The translations under genes and the position numbers were made by a program. Shown here piece after piece: positions 17,376 to 26,801 of a DNA stretch of 64,000 nucleotides. Location of the stretch: positions 236,907 to 300,906 of the forward strand of contig CAZMZH010000004.1 in assembly GCA_964570665.1 (NCBI GenBank), read 5' to 3'. The number at the start of each line of letters is the position of its first letter. Position 1 is the stretch's first letter. Under the pieces are notes generated by a model, which was given only the letters and a program-made list of their open reading frames with translations, did not search any database and had not been told where the DNA came from. This DNA comes from JAJDAT01 sp964570665 (GTDB taxonomy: Bacteria > Nitrospinota > Nitrospinia > Nitrospinales > JAJDAT01).

Positions 17376-18968
17376 TTATTGCAAAGTTTCTAATACAATT
17401 CCTATTTCCTCCAAAAAACTATCCATCTCTATGGGTTTGGTAATATAGGTATGAAACCCCATATTTAAAGCCTTCTTTTTATCTTCGGCCATTGCGTCCG
17501 CGCTTAGAGCAATTATGGGTATATGAGAAGTCTCTTCCATAGACCTAATCTTCTCAAACGCACTAAATCCATCAATATCGGGTAAGTGCAAATCCATCAA
17601 AATAAGATCCGGTAACTCGGTCGACGCCAACCGAATTCCAGGTTGGGCTTCCATCGCTGAAATAAGTTTTACATCTTTCATTCCCAATAGGATGCGTCTA
17701 ACTAGTTCTAGATTGGATGGATTATCTTCAATATATAAAATTGTTTTATGAGGGGGCTTAAAGTTTTCTTCAAGATCCGGATGAGCTTTTTTTAATTTAT
17801 CTGACAATCCGGCAGGTTGTTCGGCTAATGGAATTTCAATAAAAAAAGAGCTCCCCTCTCCATCTTGACTTTCAAATGATATACCGCCCCCCATTAACTC
17901 AATCAATTTTTTAGAAATTGTTAATCCGATACCAGTTCCTTGAATTTCCGTTAATTCAGCTCCAAGTCTTTCAAATGGCTTAAAGAGATTTTCTTTAAGT
18001 TCTGGAGGAATTCCCTTCCCCGTGTCGATTATAGACATTTTCAAACGATCTTCATCGATCCTATAACTTAAAGTAACGGTTCCTTCCTTTTTATTATATT
18101 TAATTGCGTTGGAAACTAAATTAATCAAAACCTGTTTTAGACGAACCCTATCCGCTAGTATGTACAAAGCCCTTTCTTCCTTATTCTCATCTATAATTTG
18201 AACTCCATTTGCTTGAGTTAAGGACATAGAAAGGTCAACCACTTCATTTTTAAGCGTGTAAATATTTATAGGTTCCAAACGAACTTTCAAATCGCCTGTT
18301 TCAATTTGAGAAAGATCTAAAACTTCGTTAATAAGTTCTAATAAATGTTTTCCCGCTTTTAAAATACGATTTATATCTTTTTCCCGGGCAGTCGCCTTTT
18401 CATTTTGAGCGTCTAACATCAATAATTGGCTAAACCCAAGAATAGCATTCATAGGAGTTCGTAATTCATGGCTCATTCTAGCCATGAATTCAGATTTAGC
18501 CCGACTTGATTCCATTGTTTTTAGAATTAATTCGTCTTTTTCCTTCGAGTATTTTCTTAACAACAATTGCGTTTGAACCCTTACTAATATTTCTTCTTTC
18601 TGTATAGGTTTTTTTATATAATCAGCCCCACCCACTAAAAATCCCTGCACTAAATCTTGGGTTTCCACCTTAGCTGTTAGAAATATAACGGGAATATCCT
18701 TTGTTTTTTCTATATTTTTTAGTTCCGTACAAACCTGAAAGCCGTTTATACCAGGCATCATAATATCCAACAAAATCAAATCTGGTAGACCTTTCTTTGC
18801 AACTTCAATAGCCGATTTACCATTTGTTGAAACTAAAATTTCTAAATTTAAATCCATAAAAAAGTTTCTCAATAGAGTTATATTTTCGGGATTGTCGTCC
18901 ACTATTAAGATCGACATTCCGTCCAAGCCTTCAAATGAGAAATAGTTTTTTATATCTAAGGGGTTCAC
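17376..18968 (-). CDS. REC-histidine kinase-REC hybrid
   Basis: A soluble 530-residue protein with a REC domain at each end. The N-terminal REC (about 15-135) has ILIVDDNPENITLL and LILLDIMMPGING and ends in KKPI. HisKA follows with His167 in MSHELRTPMNAILGFS, then HATPase with GKGIP and GTGIGLTISKKLIELM. The C-terminal REC has ILYIEDNPSNLELV, LILMDLHLPDIDG and YITKPI. The N-terminal REC lets another kinase control its activity, so it is probably an internal relay node. The HisKA-HATPase-REC portion is closely similar to those at 3427, 19643 and 22125. It is divergent from the 19643 kinase across a 674-bp gap. Confidence 0.93.
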   Translation of the reverse strand: MNPLDIKNYFSFEGLDGMSILIVDDNPENITLLRNFFMDLNLEILVSTNGKSAIEVAKKGLPDLILLDIMMPGINGFQVCTELKNIEKTKDIPVIFLTAKVETQDLVQGFLVGGADYIKKPIQKEEILVRVQTQLLLRKYSKEKDELILKTMESSRAKSEFMARMSHELRTPMNAILGFSQLLMLDAQNEKATAREKDINRILKAGKHLLELINEVLDLSQIETGDLKVRLEPINIYTLKNEVVDLSMSLTQANGVQIIDENKEERALYILADRVRLKQVLINLVSNAIKYNKKEGTVTLSYRIDEDRLKMSIIDTGKGIPPELKENLFKPFERLGAELTEIQGTGIGLTISKKLIELMGGGISFESQDGEGSSFFIEIPLAEQPAGLSDKLKKAHPDLEENFKPPHKTILYIEDNPSNLELVRRILLGMKDVKLISAMEAQPGIRLASTELPDLILMDLHLPDIDGFSAFEKIRSMEETSHIPIIALSADAMAEDKKKALNMGFHTYITKPIEMDSFLEEIGIVLETLQ

Positions 18969-19642
18969 TTATCGATTATTTTTGTATTAAAAATAGTATA
19001 ATTTTGGACAAAAAATCTTCAAACGATTGAAAAACACATAAAACCAAACGTAAAAAGAATTATAAAAAATAATTTGTAATAATCGTGACAATTATAGCCG
19101 AAACAAGACACAAAAAACACATTTAATTACATAGAAAATTGGTATTAAGGTGAAAATTGCGAATATTATTGACGAGTAAAGTATCATTAGAAATTAGAAA
19201 ATTCTTTTTACTCTAAATAGGTGTCAACTTTTAAAAAAGTTAATTTGACGAAGTTTAATAATTAAATCTTGACCTCTTCCGAAGTTTTAAAAAAATTATG
19301 ATTCCTAATGATAAAAGTTGAATTATCCGAAGTAATTAACAATAAATTCCATAAGACTTGGTCCATATAACTAAAAATTTACTCCATTCTAAATTTGCCA
19401 TATAGTCCACAAAAATGAAAACTATTGGCATAAGTCATTTATTAGTAAATACTTATAAATTTTTATAAAATATAAGACCCCATAACCATAAGGAAAAAGC
19501 CACCCTAATTAGTAAAACCTAAACTTAACTCACTTTTTTTACACTTATTATTAATGAATCATTTATAATAGATACCGATCTAAAAAATTTAATTACAATT
19601 TCAGTCGCAAAACACCATTATTTAATTATCTTAATTTGAAAA
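18969..19642. other. Long AT-rich divergent intergenic region
   Basis: This stretch separates two divergently transcribed kinase genes and must hold both promoters. It is very AT-rich. I see no open frame with a ribosome site, no strong hairpin and no repeat worth naming. Scattered TTNACGAAG-like words (for example GACGAAGTTT and CCGAAGTTTT) are too weak to call operators. Confidence 0.5.
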
Positions 19643-21712
19643 ATGGAAATTGAGTCTGCAGTAAAAATATTAAAAGAATTTTCAGTCCTTGAAGATTTAT
19701 CCGAACCTGATTTAGAAAGGCTGTGCGAAGTTTCCAACTTTGTTCATCTAAACGGCGGCGAAATTCTATTTAAAGAAGGCGATCCTGGAAAAACAATGTA
19801 CATTGTTTTGGAAGGTCTGCTTGAAGTTTTTACGAAAAATAAAATCATTGCCGAGCGCGGTCCCTACAACATGGTAGGAGAAATGGCCCTCATCAATTCT
19901 CAACCCAGATCGGCAAACATAAAAGCGTCCATTCCCACCCATCTTTTAGAAATATCAAAAGAAAACTTTAATGCCTTTATAGCTCCGCATCCAAAAACCA
20001 TTTTAGAAATCATGAAAACATTGTCGGAAAGAAGTCGTTCCGACCTAAGTACCCTAGACAAAGGTTTTGGCGAACTTCATAAAACTAAAGAAAGTTATGA
20101 AGATATCGTTAAATCGGTTTCGGATATCATTTTAAGAGTTACTTCTAAAAATCTAATTACTTTCGTAAATGGCGCTGTCAGTTTACTAGGATATACCCCG
20201 GAAGAAATGATCGGTAAACCACTAGAAGATTTCATCGCTGATGATAATAGTCAAGAGATACTTGAAAAACTAATTACTAAACGTATCGGCACAAGAGCGA
20301 CAAAAGACCTCGAGGTTTGGTTAAAAGTTAACGAAGAATTTTTATTCCCTGGCGGCTTCAAAAGATTGCTATTTTTGGTGGATTCAACAGGTTTATGGGA
20401 CGTTTCTAATAAAATAGTAAAAGCAAAAACTAATGAAAAAAGATTTTTAGGATGTCAACTAATTGCTCGAGAAATCACTTTAAGAAAAAAAGCTGAAGAA
20501 GAAGTATTTGAAAATGCCCTTCATTTTGAAGAATTAGTAAAAACAAGAACCCAAGAACTAGAAAAAGCCAAGGAAGAAGCCGAAAAAGCCAATCAAGCTA
20601 AATCTGAATTTCTATCTAGAATGAGCCATGAATTACGAACTCCAATGAACTCTATTTTAGGCTTCACTCAATTAATGAGAGGAGACGCAAAAAAAAATAA
20701 CGACGAAACTCAACTCAACGATTTAGATCAAATTTTAAACTCTGGTTACCATTTACTAGATTTGATCAACGAAGTTTTGGACCTCACCAAAGTTGAAAGA
20801 GGTCATGTAAATTTATCATTAGAAGCAGTCAATATTTTTGATCTAATAAACGAAGTGCTAAATTTATCCAAACCAATCGCTAGTAAAAAAGAAATCATAT
20901 TATTGGACAACCCATCCGCAGATCCTACTATTCATGTCCTTGCCGATCGCGTTCAATTAAAACAAATTTTAATAAATCTAATTTCCAATGGCATTAAGTT
21001 CAACCAAAGTAATGGACAAGTTACTGTAGAATACTTCCAGAAAAATATTGATAAAATAGTTATTAAAGTAAAAGACTCGGGACGAGGTATTCCAAAAAAC
21101 AAACATAAAGAAGTTTTTTTGCCATTCGAGAGACTTGGAATCGAATCTTCAGAAATAGAAGGTACCGGAATCGGGCTCACTATATCCAAAAGACTTGTCG
21201 AATTAATGAATGGAAGTATTTATTTTGAAAGCGTTTTAGGCGAAGGCTCTAGTTTTTTTATCGAACTGCCATTAGCGCAAGAACACCACATACAATCAAT
21301 TAAAGAATCTAAAACCTCTAATATCATTGAGCAAAAAAAAGGATCGCTAAAAAAATTAATTTTATATATTGAAGATAACCAAGCTAATTTGAATTTGGTT
21401 AAAAGAATATTTGCAAACCGAGAAAACACAATTTTCTTATCTGCGAAAAACGCGATCGAAGGTATTGGATTAGCTCATACCCATAGTCCGGATCTTATTT
21501 TAATGGATATCAACCTTCCTGGAATGAGCGGAAAGGAAGCTTTCCAAAAACTACAGGAAGCGGATAGAACAAAAAACATTCCAGTTATTGCGGTGAGCGC
21601 AGACGCTATGGAACACGACAAAGAAAACGCCAAAAAAATAGGATTTAAAAACTATATCACCAAACCTATAGATGTCCCTCTATTTGTAGACTTAATTGAA
21701 AAGTATCTTTAA
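19643..21712 (+). CDS. cNMP-binding/PAS hybrid histidine kinase (paralogue 1)
   Basis: A soluble 689-residue kinase. The N-terminal 120 residues are a cyclic-nucleotide-binding domain: LNGGEILFKEGDPGKTMYIV, then a phosphate-binding-cassette-like MVGEMALINSQPRSANIKA with the Arg and acidic Glu of CRP-type sites. A PAS domain follows (about 165-290, with VNGAVSLLGYTPEEMIGKPL), then a coiled coil, HisKA with His329, HATPase (GTGIGLTISKRLVELM) and a REC domain with LILMDINLPGMSG and YITKPI. It probably changes kinase output when cAMP binds. The next gene is its tandem paralogue, and an adenylate cyclase lies 11 kb downstream. Confidence 0.93.
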   Translation: MEIESAVKILKEFSVLEDLSEPDLERLCEVSNFVHLNGGEILFKEGDPGKTMYIVLEGLLEVFTKNKIIAERGPYNMVGEMALINSQPRSANIKASIPTHLLEISKENFNAFIAPHPKTILEIMKTLSERSRSDLSTLDKGFGELHKTKESYEDIVKSVSDIILRVTSKNLITFVNGAVSLLGYTPEEMIGKPLEDFIADDNSQEILEKLITKRIGTRATKDLEVWLKVNEEFLFPGGFKRLLFLVDSTGLWDVSNKIVKAKTNEKRFLGCQLIAREITLRKKAEEEVFENALHFEELVKTRTQELEKAKEEAEKANQAKSEFLSRMSHELRTPMNSILGFTQLMRGDAKKNNDETQLNDLDQILNSGYHLLDLINEVLDLTKVERGHVNLSLEAVNIFDLINEVLNLSKPIASKKEIILLDNPSADPTIHVLADRVQLKQILINLISNGIKFNQSNGQVTVEYFQKNIDKIVIKVKDSGRGIPKNKHKEVFLPFERLGIESSEIEGTGIGLTISKRLVELMNGSIYFESVLGEGSSFFIELPLAQEHHIQSIKESKTSNIIEQKKGSLKKLILYIEDNQANLNLVKRIFANRENTIFLSAKNAIEGIGLAHTHSPDLILMDINLPGMSGKEAFQKLQEADRTKNIPVIAVSADAMEHDKENAKKIGFKNYITKPIDVPLFVDLIEKYL

Positions 21713-22124
21713 AAACATACAATATTTCTAATCATTTATTAACCATCTTTCATTTTCCCTCCTTTATTAATTTACATTCTAGCAAATAACTCTTTCCATA
21801 AATTTCATACTTTAAACTTTTCTTACTCTAAAACCGAATTACAACCGCTTTTGTAGCAATAATTACAAGAAAATTTTTAAATACCCACTTTTTATATACT
21901 TCCTATATGCGGTTATAATTTAAAATCATAACTTTTAATTACACGATCCTCTCTACCTTTCCTATTCAGTCCCAATAAAAAAATTGTCACATAAACGTAA
22001 AATAATATTTTCCTCATAAATGTTATTCTGGTGATCGAAAAATTTTAAACAACTAGCAAAACGTTTGGATTTATTTTCCTCCCAAAATAAAACTTTTTAT
22101 TTAGTAAAGTTAAAAACTTAATTA
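21713..22124. other. AT-rich spacer between tandem kinase paralogues
   Basis: No open frame, tRNA or convincing terminator is visible. TGTCACATAAACGTAAAA at 21985 is a weak relative of the 11-bp-spaced repeats at 3362 and 24342. The spacing implies that the second kinase has its own promoter. Confidence 0.4.
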
Positions 22125-24215
22125 ATGGATACTAATTCTGCGGTAACAATATTAAAAGAGTTTTCAGTTCTAAGCGACTTGGACAAACATGAATTAGAAA
22201 AACTCTGCGAAGTTTGCCCGTTAATTCTATTAAACAAAGGAGAACTATTATTCAAAGAGGGCGACCCAGGAGAAACGATGTACATTGTTTTAGAAGGGTT
22301 GCTCGAAGTTTTTACAAACAATAAACTCATTGCACAACGCGGTTGTTATAGTATGGTTGGGGAAATGGGCCTTATAAATTCCCAGCCTAGATCTGCAAAT
22401 ATAAAAGCCACATCTCCCTCCTGCTTATTAGAAATCTCGAAAGAATGTTTCAAAAGTTTTATAGCGCCTCACTCAAGTGTTGTTTTAGAAATCATGAAGA
22501 CCCTGTCGGAAAGAAGCCGTTCCGATTTAAACATCTTAAATAAAAGCGTAGGCGAATTACAAAAATCTCAAGAAAACTTTGGAGATATTGTCGAATCTGT
22601 TTCGGATATCATTATAAGAATTTCTTCGGATGAAATAATTACGTACGTAAACGCGTCCGTAAATTTACTAGGTTACACGCCAAAAGAAATGTTGGGGAAA
22701 CCCCTAAGACGTTTCCTGGACAAAGAAAATAAAAAAGAAACGCTCGAAAAACTCATCACGCAACGGATAGGATTAAGGTCGACAAAAGATCTAGAAGTCT
22801 GGTTTAAAATTAATGAAGGTTTTCTATTTCCAGGCGGTTTCAAAAAATTGCTTTTTTTGGTGGACTCCACTGGCCTATGGGATGTATCAAAAGATATAGT
22901 AAAACAACAAAATACAGAAAAAAAATGCCTGGGATGTCAACTAATAGCCAGAGAAATCACTTTAAGAAAAGAGTCCGAAGAAAAAATAATCGAAAACTCT
23001 TATCGCTTGGAAGAATTAGTTAAACAAAGGACAAAAGAACTTGAAAAAACCAAAAAAGAAGCGATAGAGGCTAAAGAAAAAGCAGAAAAAGCCAACCAAG
23101 CTAAATCTGAATTTTTAGCGGGGATGAGCCATGAATTACGAACTCCAATGAACTCTATTTTAGGCTTCACGCAAATAATGAAAAGGGAAGCAAGTAAGAA
23201 AAACGACTCAATCAACTTGGATAGTCTAAACCACATTTTAAAATCAGGTTACCACTTACTTGATTTGATTAATGAAGTATTAGATCTATCAAAAGTTGAA
23301 TCTGGCAATTTAAAGGTTTCAATAGAATCGGTCAATATTTCAGATTTAATAAACGAAATTCTCAATTTGTTGAAGCCAATCGCCGAAGAAAAAAACATCC
23401 AACTATTGAACAAACTTATAATTGATCCCAACATCTATGTAAGAGCCGACAAAATTCATTTAAAACAAGTTTTGATAAATTTAATTTCTAACGCCATAAA
23501 ATACAATCGAGAAAATGGAGAAGTGTTTGCGGAGTGTTCTTTAAAAAATCAGGATATTATACTTATAAAAATATCAGATACTGGACGCGGCATTCCCAAG
23601 GAAAAACATAAAGACATATTTACCCCCTTTGAAAGATTAGGAACAGAATTTACGGAAATTGAAGGCACTGGCATTGGCCTGGTCATTACAAAACGCTTAG
23701 TCGAAATGATGAATGGAGCTATCTATTTTGAAAGCGTCTTAGGAGAAGGCACAAGTTTTTTTGTAGAGCTAGGGATTTCCAAAGAAAAACAAGTTTCGTC
23801 AAAAGAAATAACAAACGTCTCAACTTTAATTAAAACTAAAAAAGATCTTAGAGAAAAATTAATTTTATACATAGAAGACAATGAGGCTAATATAGAATTA
23901 GTTAGTAAAATATTGGAGTTTAAAAGAAATATATTATATATATTTGCGAAAACTGCAAAAGAGGGTATTCAATTAGCGCAAAACCGTCAACCTCATCTCA
24001 TTTTAATGGATATGAATCTTCCGGATATGAGCGGAAGCGAAACGTTTGGAGAACTGCAAAAAACGGAAAAAACCAAATACATACCGATACTCGCTCTTAG
24101 CGCAGACGCTATGAAAAACGATATAAAAAAAGCTAAACAATTAGGATTCAGCGACTATATTACTAAACCAATCGACGTTCCAATATTTATGGATTTAATT
24201 GAAAAATATCTTTAA
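22125..24215 (+). CDS. cNMP-binding/PAS hybrid histidine kinase (paralogue 2)
   Basis: A 696-residue tandem duplicate of the preceding kinase with the same order: cNMP-binding domain (KEGDPGETMYIVLEG and GEMGLINSQPRSANIKA), PAS (YVNASVNLLGYTPKEM), coiled coil, HisKA with His336 in MSHELRTPMNSILGFTQ, HATPase (GTGIGLVITKRLVEMM) and REC (LILMDMNLPDMSG, YITKPI). The two proteins are similar throughout, including the first residues, but have clearly diverged. The cNMP cassette keeps the Glu and Arg, so ligand binding is likely retained. Two copies suggest the same nucleotide is read with different sensitivity or PAS input. No downstream regulator gene is adjacent. Confidence 0.93.
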   Translation: MDTNSAVTILKEFSVLSDLDKHELEKLCEVCPLILLNKGELLFKEGDPGETMYIVLEGLLEVFTNNKLIAQRGCYSMVGEMGLINSQPRSANIKATSPSCLLEISKECFKSFIAPHSSVVLEIMKTLSERSRSDLNILNKSVGELQKSQENFGDIVESVSDIIIRISSDEIITYVNASVNLLGYTPKEMLGKPLRRFLDKENKKETLEKLITQRIGLRSTKDLEVWFKINEGFLFPGGFKKLLFLVDSTGLWDVSKDIVKQQNTEKKCLGCQLIAREITLRKESEEKIIENSYRLEELVKQRTKELEKTKKEAIEAKEKAEKANQAKSEFLAGMSHELRTPMNSILGFTQIMKREASKKNDSINLDSLNHILKSGYHLLDLINEVLDLSKVESGNLKVSIESVNISDLINEILNLLKPIAEEKNIQLLNKLIIDPNIYVRADKIHLKQVLINLISNAIKYNRENGEVFAECSLKNQDIILIKISDTGRGIPKEKHKDIFTPFERLGTEFTEIEGTGIGLVITKRLVEMMNGAIYFESVLGEGTSFFVELGISKEKQVSSKEITNVSTLIKTKKDLREKLILYIEDNEANIELVSKILEFKRNILYIFAKTAKEGIQLAQNRQPHLILMDMNLPDMSGSETFGELQKTEKTKYIPILALSADAMKNDIKKAKQLGFSDYITKPIDVPIFMDLIEKYL

Positions 24216-24648
24216 AACAATAAAATTATCTTAAATTTATTTTAATTTTTTACTACCACCTCCATTCTAATTTAGTTTTAAAATAAAATATCAAATCTTT
24301 ATTTTCCCTTCCGAAAACCTCACTTTTCCGAAAATTAATCGTGTCACAAAGCTGTAATATCTCAATAATCAATCCCTTTCAAAACTCTAATTATTTCCAA
24401 AGTTTTTAGAATTTATTAATCTCAAATCCATCATAACTATATAAAAATAAAGGTTGTTCTTTCTCCTCAAGAAGACTATAATTAACTGTAAATTTAAAAG
24501 GATGAAAAAATTCCATTGAGCGAGTTTAAAACCACAAAAAGTCATCGCTCCTCCAAACTCCTTTCGGTTCAAGCGTTCAGATTTATTCCCTCCCCATTAT
24601 GCGAATCTGAAACCTATTATTGAGCTGTTTTCTAACTGGACGCTTTAA
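24216..24648. promoter_or_regulatory. Upstream region of the cNMP-GGDEF-EAL gene
   Basis: TGTCACA at 24342 and TGTAATA at 24353 are spaced 11 bp apart and resemble the repeats before the GAF kinase at 3362. They lie about 290 bp before the next start codon. Otherwise the region is AT-rich with no gene or strong hairpin seen. Confidence 0.35.
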
Positions 24649-26748
24649 ATGGATAAACAAGCCATAATGCAATATTTGAAAAAAATCGATTTTTTGAAAG
24701 ATCTTCCAGGCATAGAGAGCTTGGCAAAAAAATGCGATCTCTCCAACCTTTCTCCTAACGATTTTCTTTTCAAAGAAGGCGAAACAGGCGAATCTATGTT
24801 CGTTATTACAGAAGGATGTCTTGAGGTGATTAAAGAAAATCGCACCATCGCATTACGTTCGAAGGGAGAATATATAGGAGAAATGGCCCTCTTAGGCAAT
24901 CAAACTCGTTCCGCTTCCATAAAAGCCACTTCTGCCGTTAAGGCGATAGAAATAAAAAAAAATATTTTTATAGATTTTCTAACTACTAATCCCGAAGCTC
25001 TATTACCTCTAATTAAAACCTTAGCCCTTCGCTCTAAAGAAGAACTGGAAATTTTAGCTTCGGAACACCGCGAACTAGAAACTCAAAAAAAGATAAATAA
25101 AAGATTCAATCGAATCTTAGACGACACCGTTAATGAAATTTATATTTTAGATCCAAATACTTATAAAATTTCAAGAGCTAATTTAAAAGCTTCTACCAAC
25201 CTTGGCTATTCCTCGGAGGAATTTGTAAATTTCTTCTTTAACAAATTATTTACCGACTTCTCTTGGGACGATCTTAATAAGCATATTGAAACACTTTTAA
25301 ATAACGAACAAGCTCAAGCTTCTTTTACTGGTGAACTTAAAAGAAAAGACAACACAACCTACCCTGTCGAAGTTCGTATTCAATATTTAGACACCGAAGA
25401 ACCCGCTCAACTTTTCGCGATTGTGGAAGACATTACAGCTAAAAAAGCTATGGAAAACCATATAAAACAACTAGCTTTTTACGACACGCTAACCGAGCTT
25501 CCAAACCGTAATTTGCTAAAAGATCGCATGCAGCTCATGTTAGCTCATGCAGATCGACGTAACAAAAAATTCGCAGTTCTATTTATGGATATGGATAATT
25601 TCAAAGCGGTTAACGATAATCTAGGACACGATGCCGGCGATCAATTTTTAAAGTCTGTCACCAAAAGATTAAAAGAATGTCTTAGAAAAGACGATACGCT
25701 CGGCCGTTTAAGCGGAGATGAGTTTATCATTTTGCTTCCAGCTTTAAAGGATGAAAAAGAAGCGACCCAACTAGCTCAAAAAATTAATAACGTAATGGAC
25801 CCTCCTTTCTTAATCTCAAATAAAGAAATTTTTTCTAATTTTAGTATCGGAATATCGTACTACCCAGACGACGGAAAAGATATCGCCACCCTTCTCAAAA
25901 ATGCCGATATCGCCATGTATCGCGCCAAAGAAATGGGAGGACACACCTATCAACTGTTCACCCAATCGATGAACGAAAAAATCAACCAACGCATGACCAT
26001 GGAGCAAAACCTCCGCAAAGCTCTGGACAATGACGAATTGAAATTTCATTACCAACCGAAAGTTGATGAAAAGGGGACCCTTTTAAGTTTAGAAGCTCTT
26101 ATTAGATGGCCTCAACCCGACGGCAAAATGATTTCGCCCGGCGTTTTTATCCCCATTGCCGAAGAAAGCCGAGTTATTACGCTTCTAGGCAAATGGGTCA
26201 TGATAGAAGCCTGCAAGCAAATTCAAGAGTGGGGGGGAAAGTTTGGACATTTCATAAAGGTAGCGGTAAATGTTTCAGGCAAACAATTTGAACAAACCGA
26301 TTTAGTCAAAGATATAAAAGAAATACTAGACACAACAAAAATAGATCCAGCTTTTTTAGAAATAGAAGTTACCGAAACAGCCGTAATGAAAGACATTGAC
26401 GCCGTTATAAAAATTCTAGGTCAAATAAAAGAACTTGGAGTCCATTCTTCAATAGACGATTTTGGATCCGGTTACACCTCTTTAGGTTTTCTAAAAAAGT
26501 TTCCAGTTAAATCGTTAAAAATAGACCAATCGTTTATTCGTGGTTATAAAGATAAAAGCAATCAAGCCATCATCGAAGGAATTATTACCATTTGTAAAGT
26601 GATGGGCTTAGAAGTGGTCGCCGAAGGGGTCGAAACAAAAGAACAATTAGAATACTTGAAATCGGTAAAATGCGATATTTATCAAGGTTACTTTTTCTAT
26701 AAACCGCTACCAGCGGAAAAAGTTACAAAGCAGTTTTTTAAATCATAA
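24649..26748 (+). CDS. cNMP-binding/PAS/GGDEF/EAL cyclic-di-GMP protein
   Basis: A soluble 699-residue protein. An N-terminal cyclic-nucleotide-binding domain (KEGETGESMFVITEG, GEMALLGNQTRSASIKA) resembles those of the two kinases upstream. A PAS domain (about 155-265) is followed by GGDEF, whose motif is SGDEF at 355-359 with an RxxD inhibitory site (RKDD) at the correct distance, and then EAL. The EAL catalytic set is complete: EALIRW at 482, VAVNVSGKQF, EVTETAVM, SIDDFGSGYTSL, the Lys in KSLKID, and VVAEGVET. Phosphodiesterase activity is therefore likely; the cyclase half may be active or only bind GTP. The order implies that cAMP adjusts cyclic-di-GMP level. No good ribosome site precedes the ATG. 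Confidence 0.94.
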   Translation: MDKQAIMQYLKKIDFLKDLPGIESLAKKCDLSNLSPNDFLFKEGETGESMFVITEGCLEVIKENRTIALRSKGEYIGEMALLGNQTRSASIKATSAVKAIEIKKNIFIDFLTTNPEALLPLIKTLALRSKEELEILASEHRELETQKKINKRFNRILDDTVNEIYILDPNTYKISRANLKASTNLGYSSEEFVNFFFNKLFTDFSWDDLNKHIETLLNNEQAQASFTGELKRKDNTTYPVEVRIQYLDTEEPAQLFAIVEDITAKKAMENHIKQLAFYDTLTELPNRNLLKDRMQLMLAHADRRNKKFAVLFMDMDNFKAVNDNLGHDAGDQFLKSVTKRLKECLRKDDTLGRLSGDEFIILLPALKDEKEATQLAQKINNVMDPPFLISNKEIFSNFSIGISYYPDDGKDIATLLKNADIAMYRAKEMGGHTYQLFTQSMNEKINQRMTMEQNLRKALDNDELKFHYQPKVDEKGTLLSLEALIRWPQPDGKMISPGVFIPIAEESRVITLLGKWVMIEACKQIQEWGGKFGHFIKVAVNVSGKQFEQTDLVKDIKEILDTTKIDPAFLEIEVTETAVMKDIDAVIKILGQIKELGVHSSIDDFGSGYTSLGFLKKFPVKSLKIDQSFIRGYKDKSNQAIIEGIITICKVMGLEVVAEGVETKEQLEYLKSVKCDIYQGYFFYKPLPAEKVTKQFFKS

Positions 26749-26801
26749 CCAATAGTAATTAGTTTTTTTTAAATGGAATTCCTACTTTTTTAAGGAGTAA
26801 A

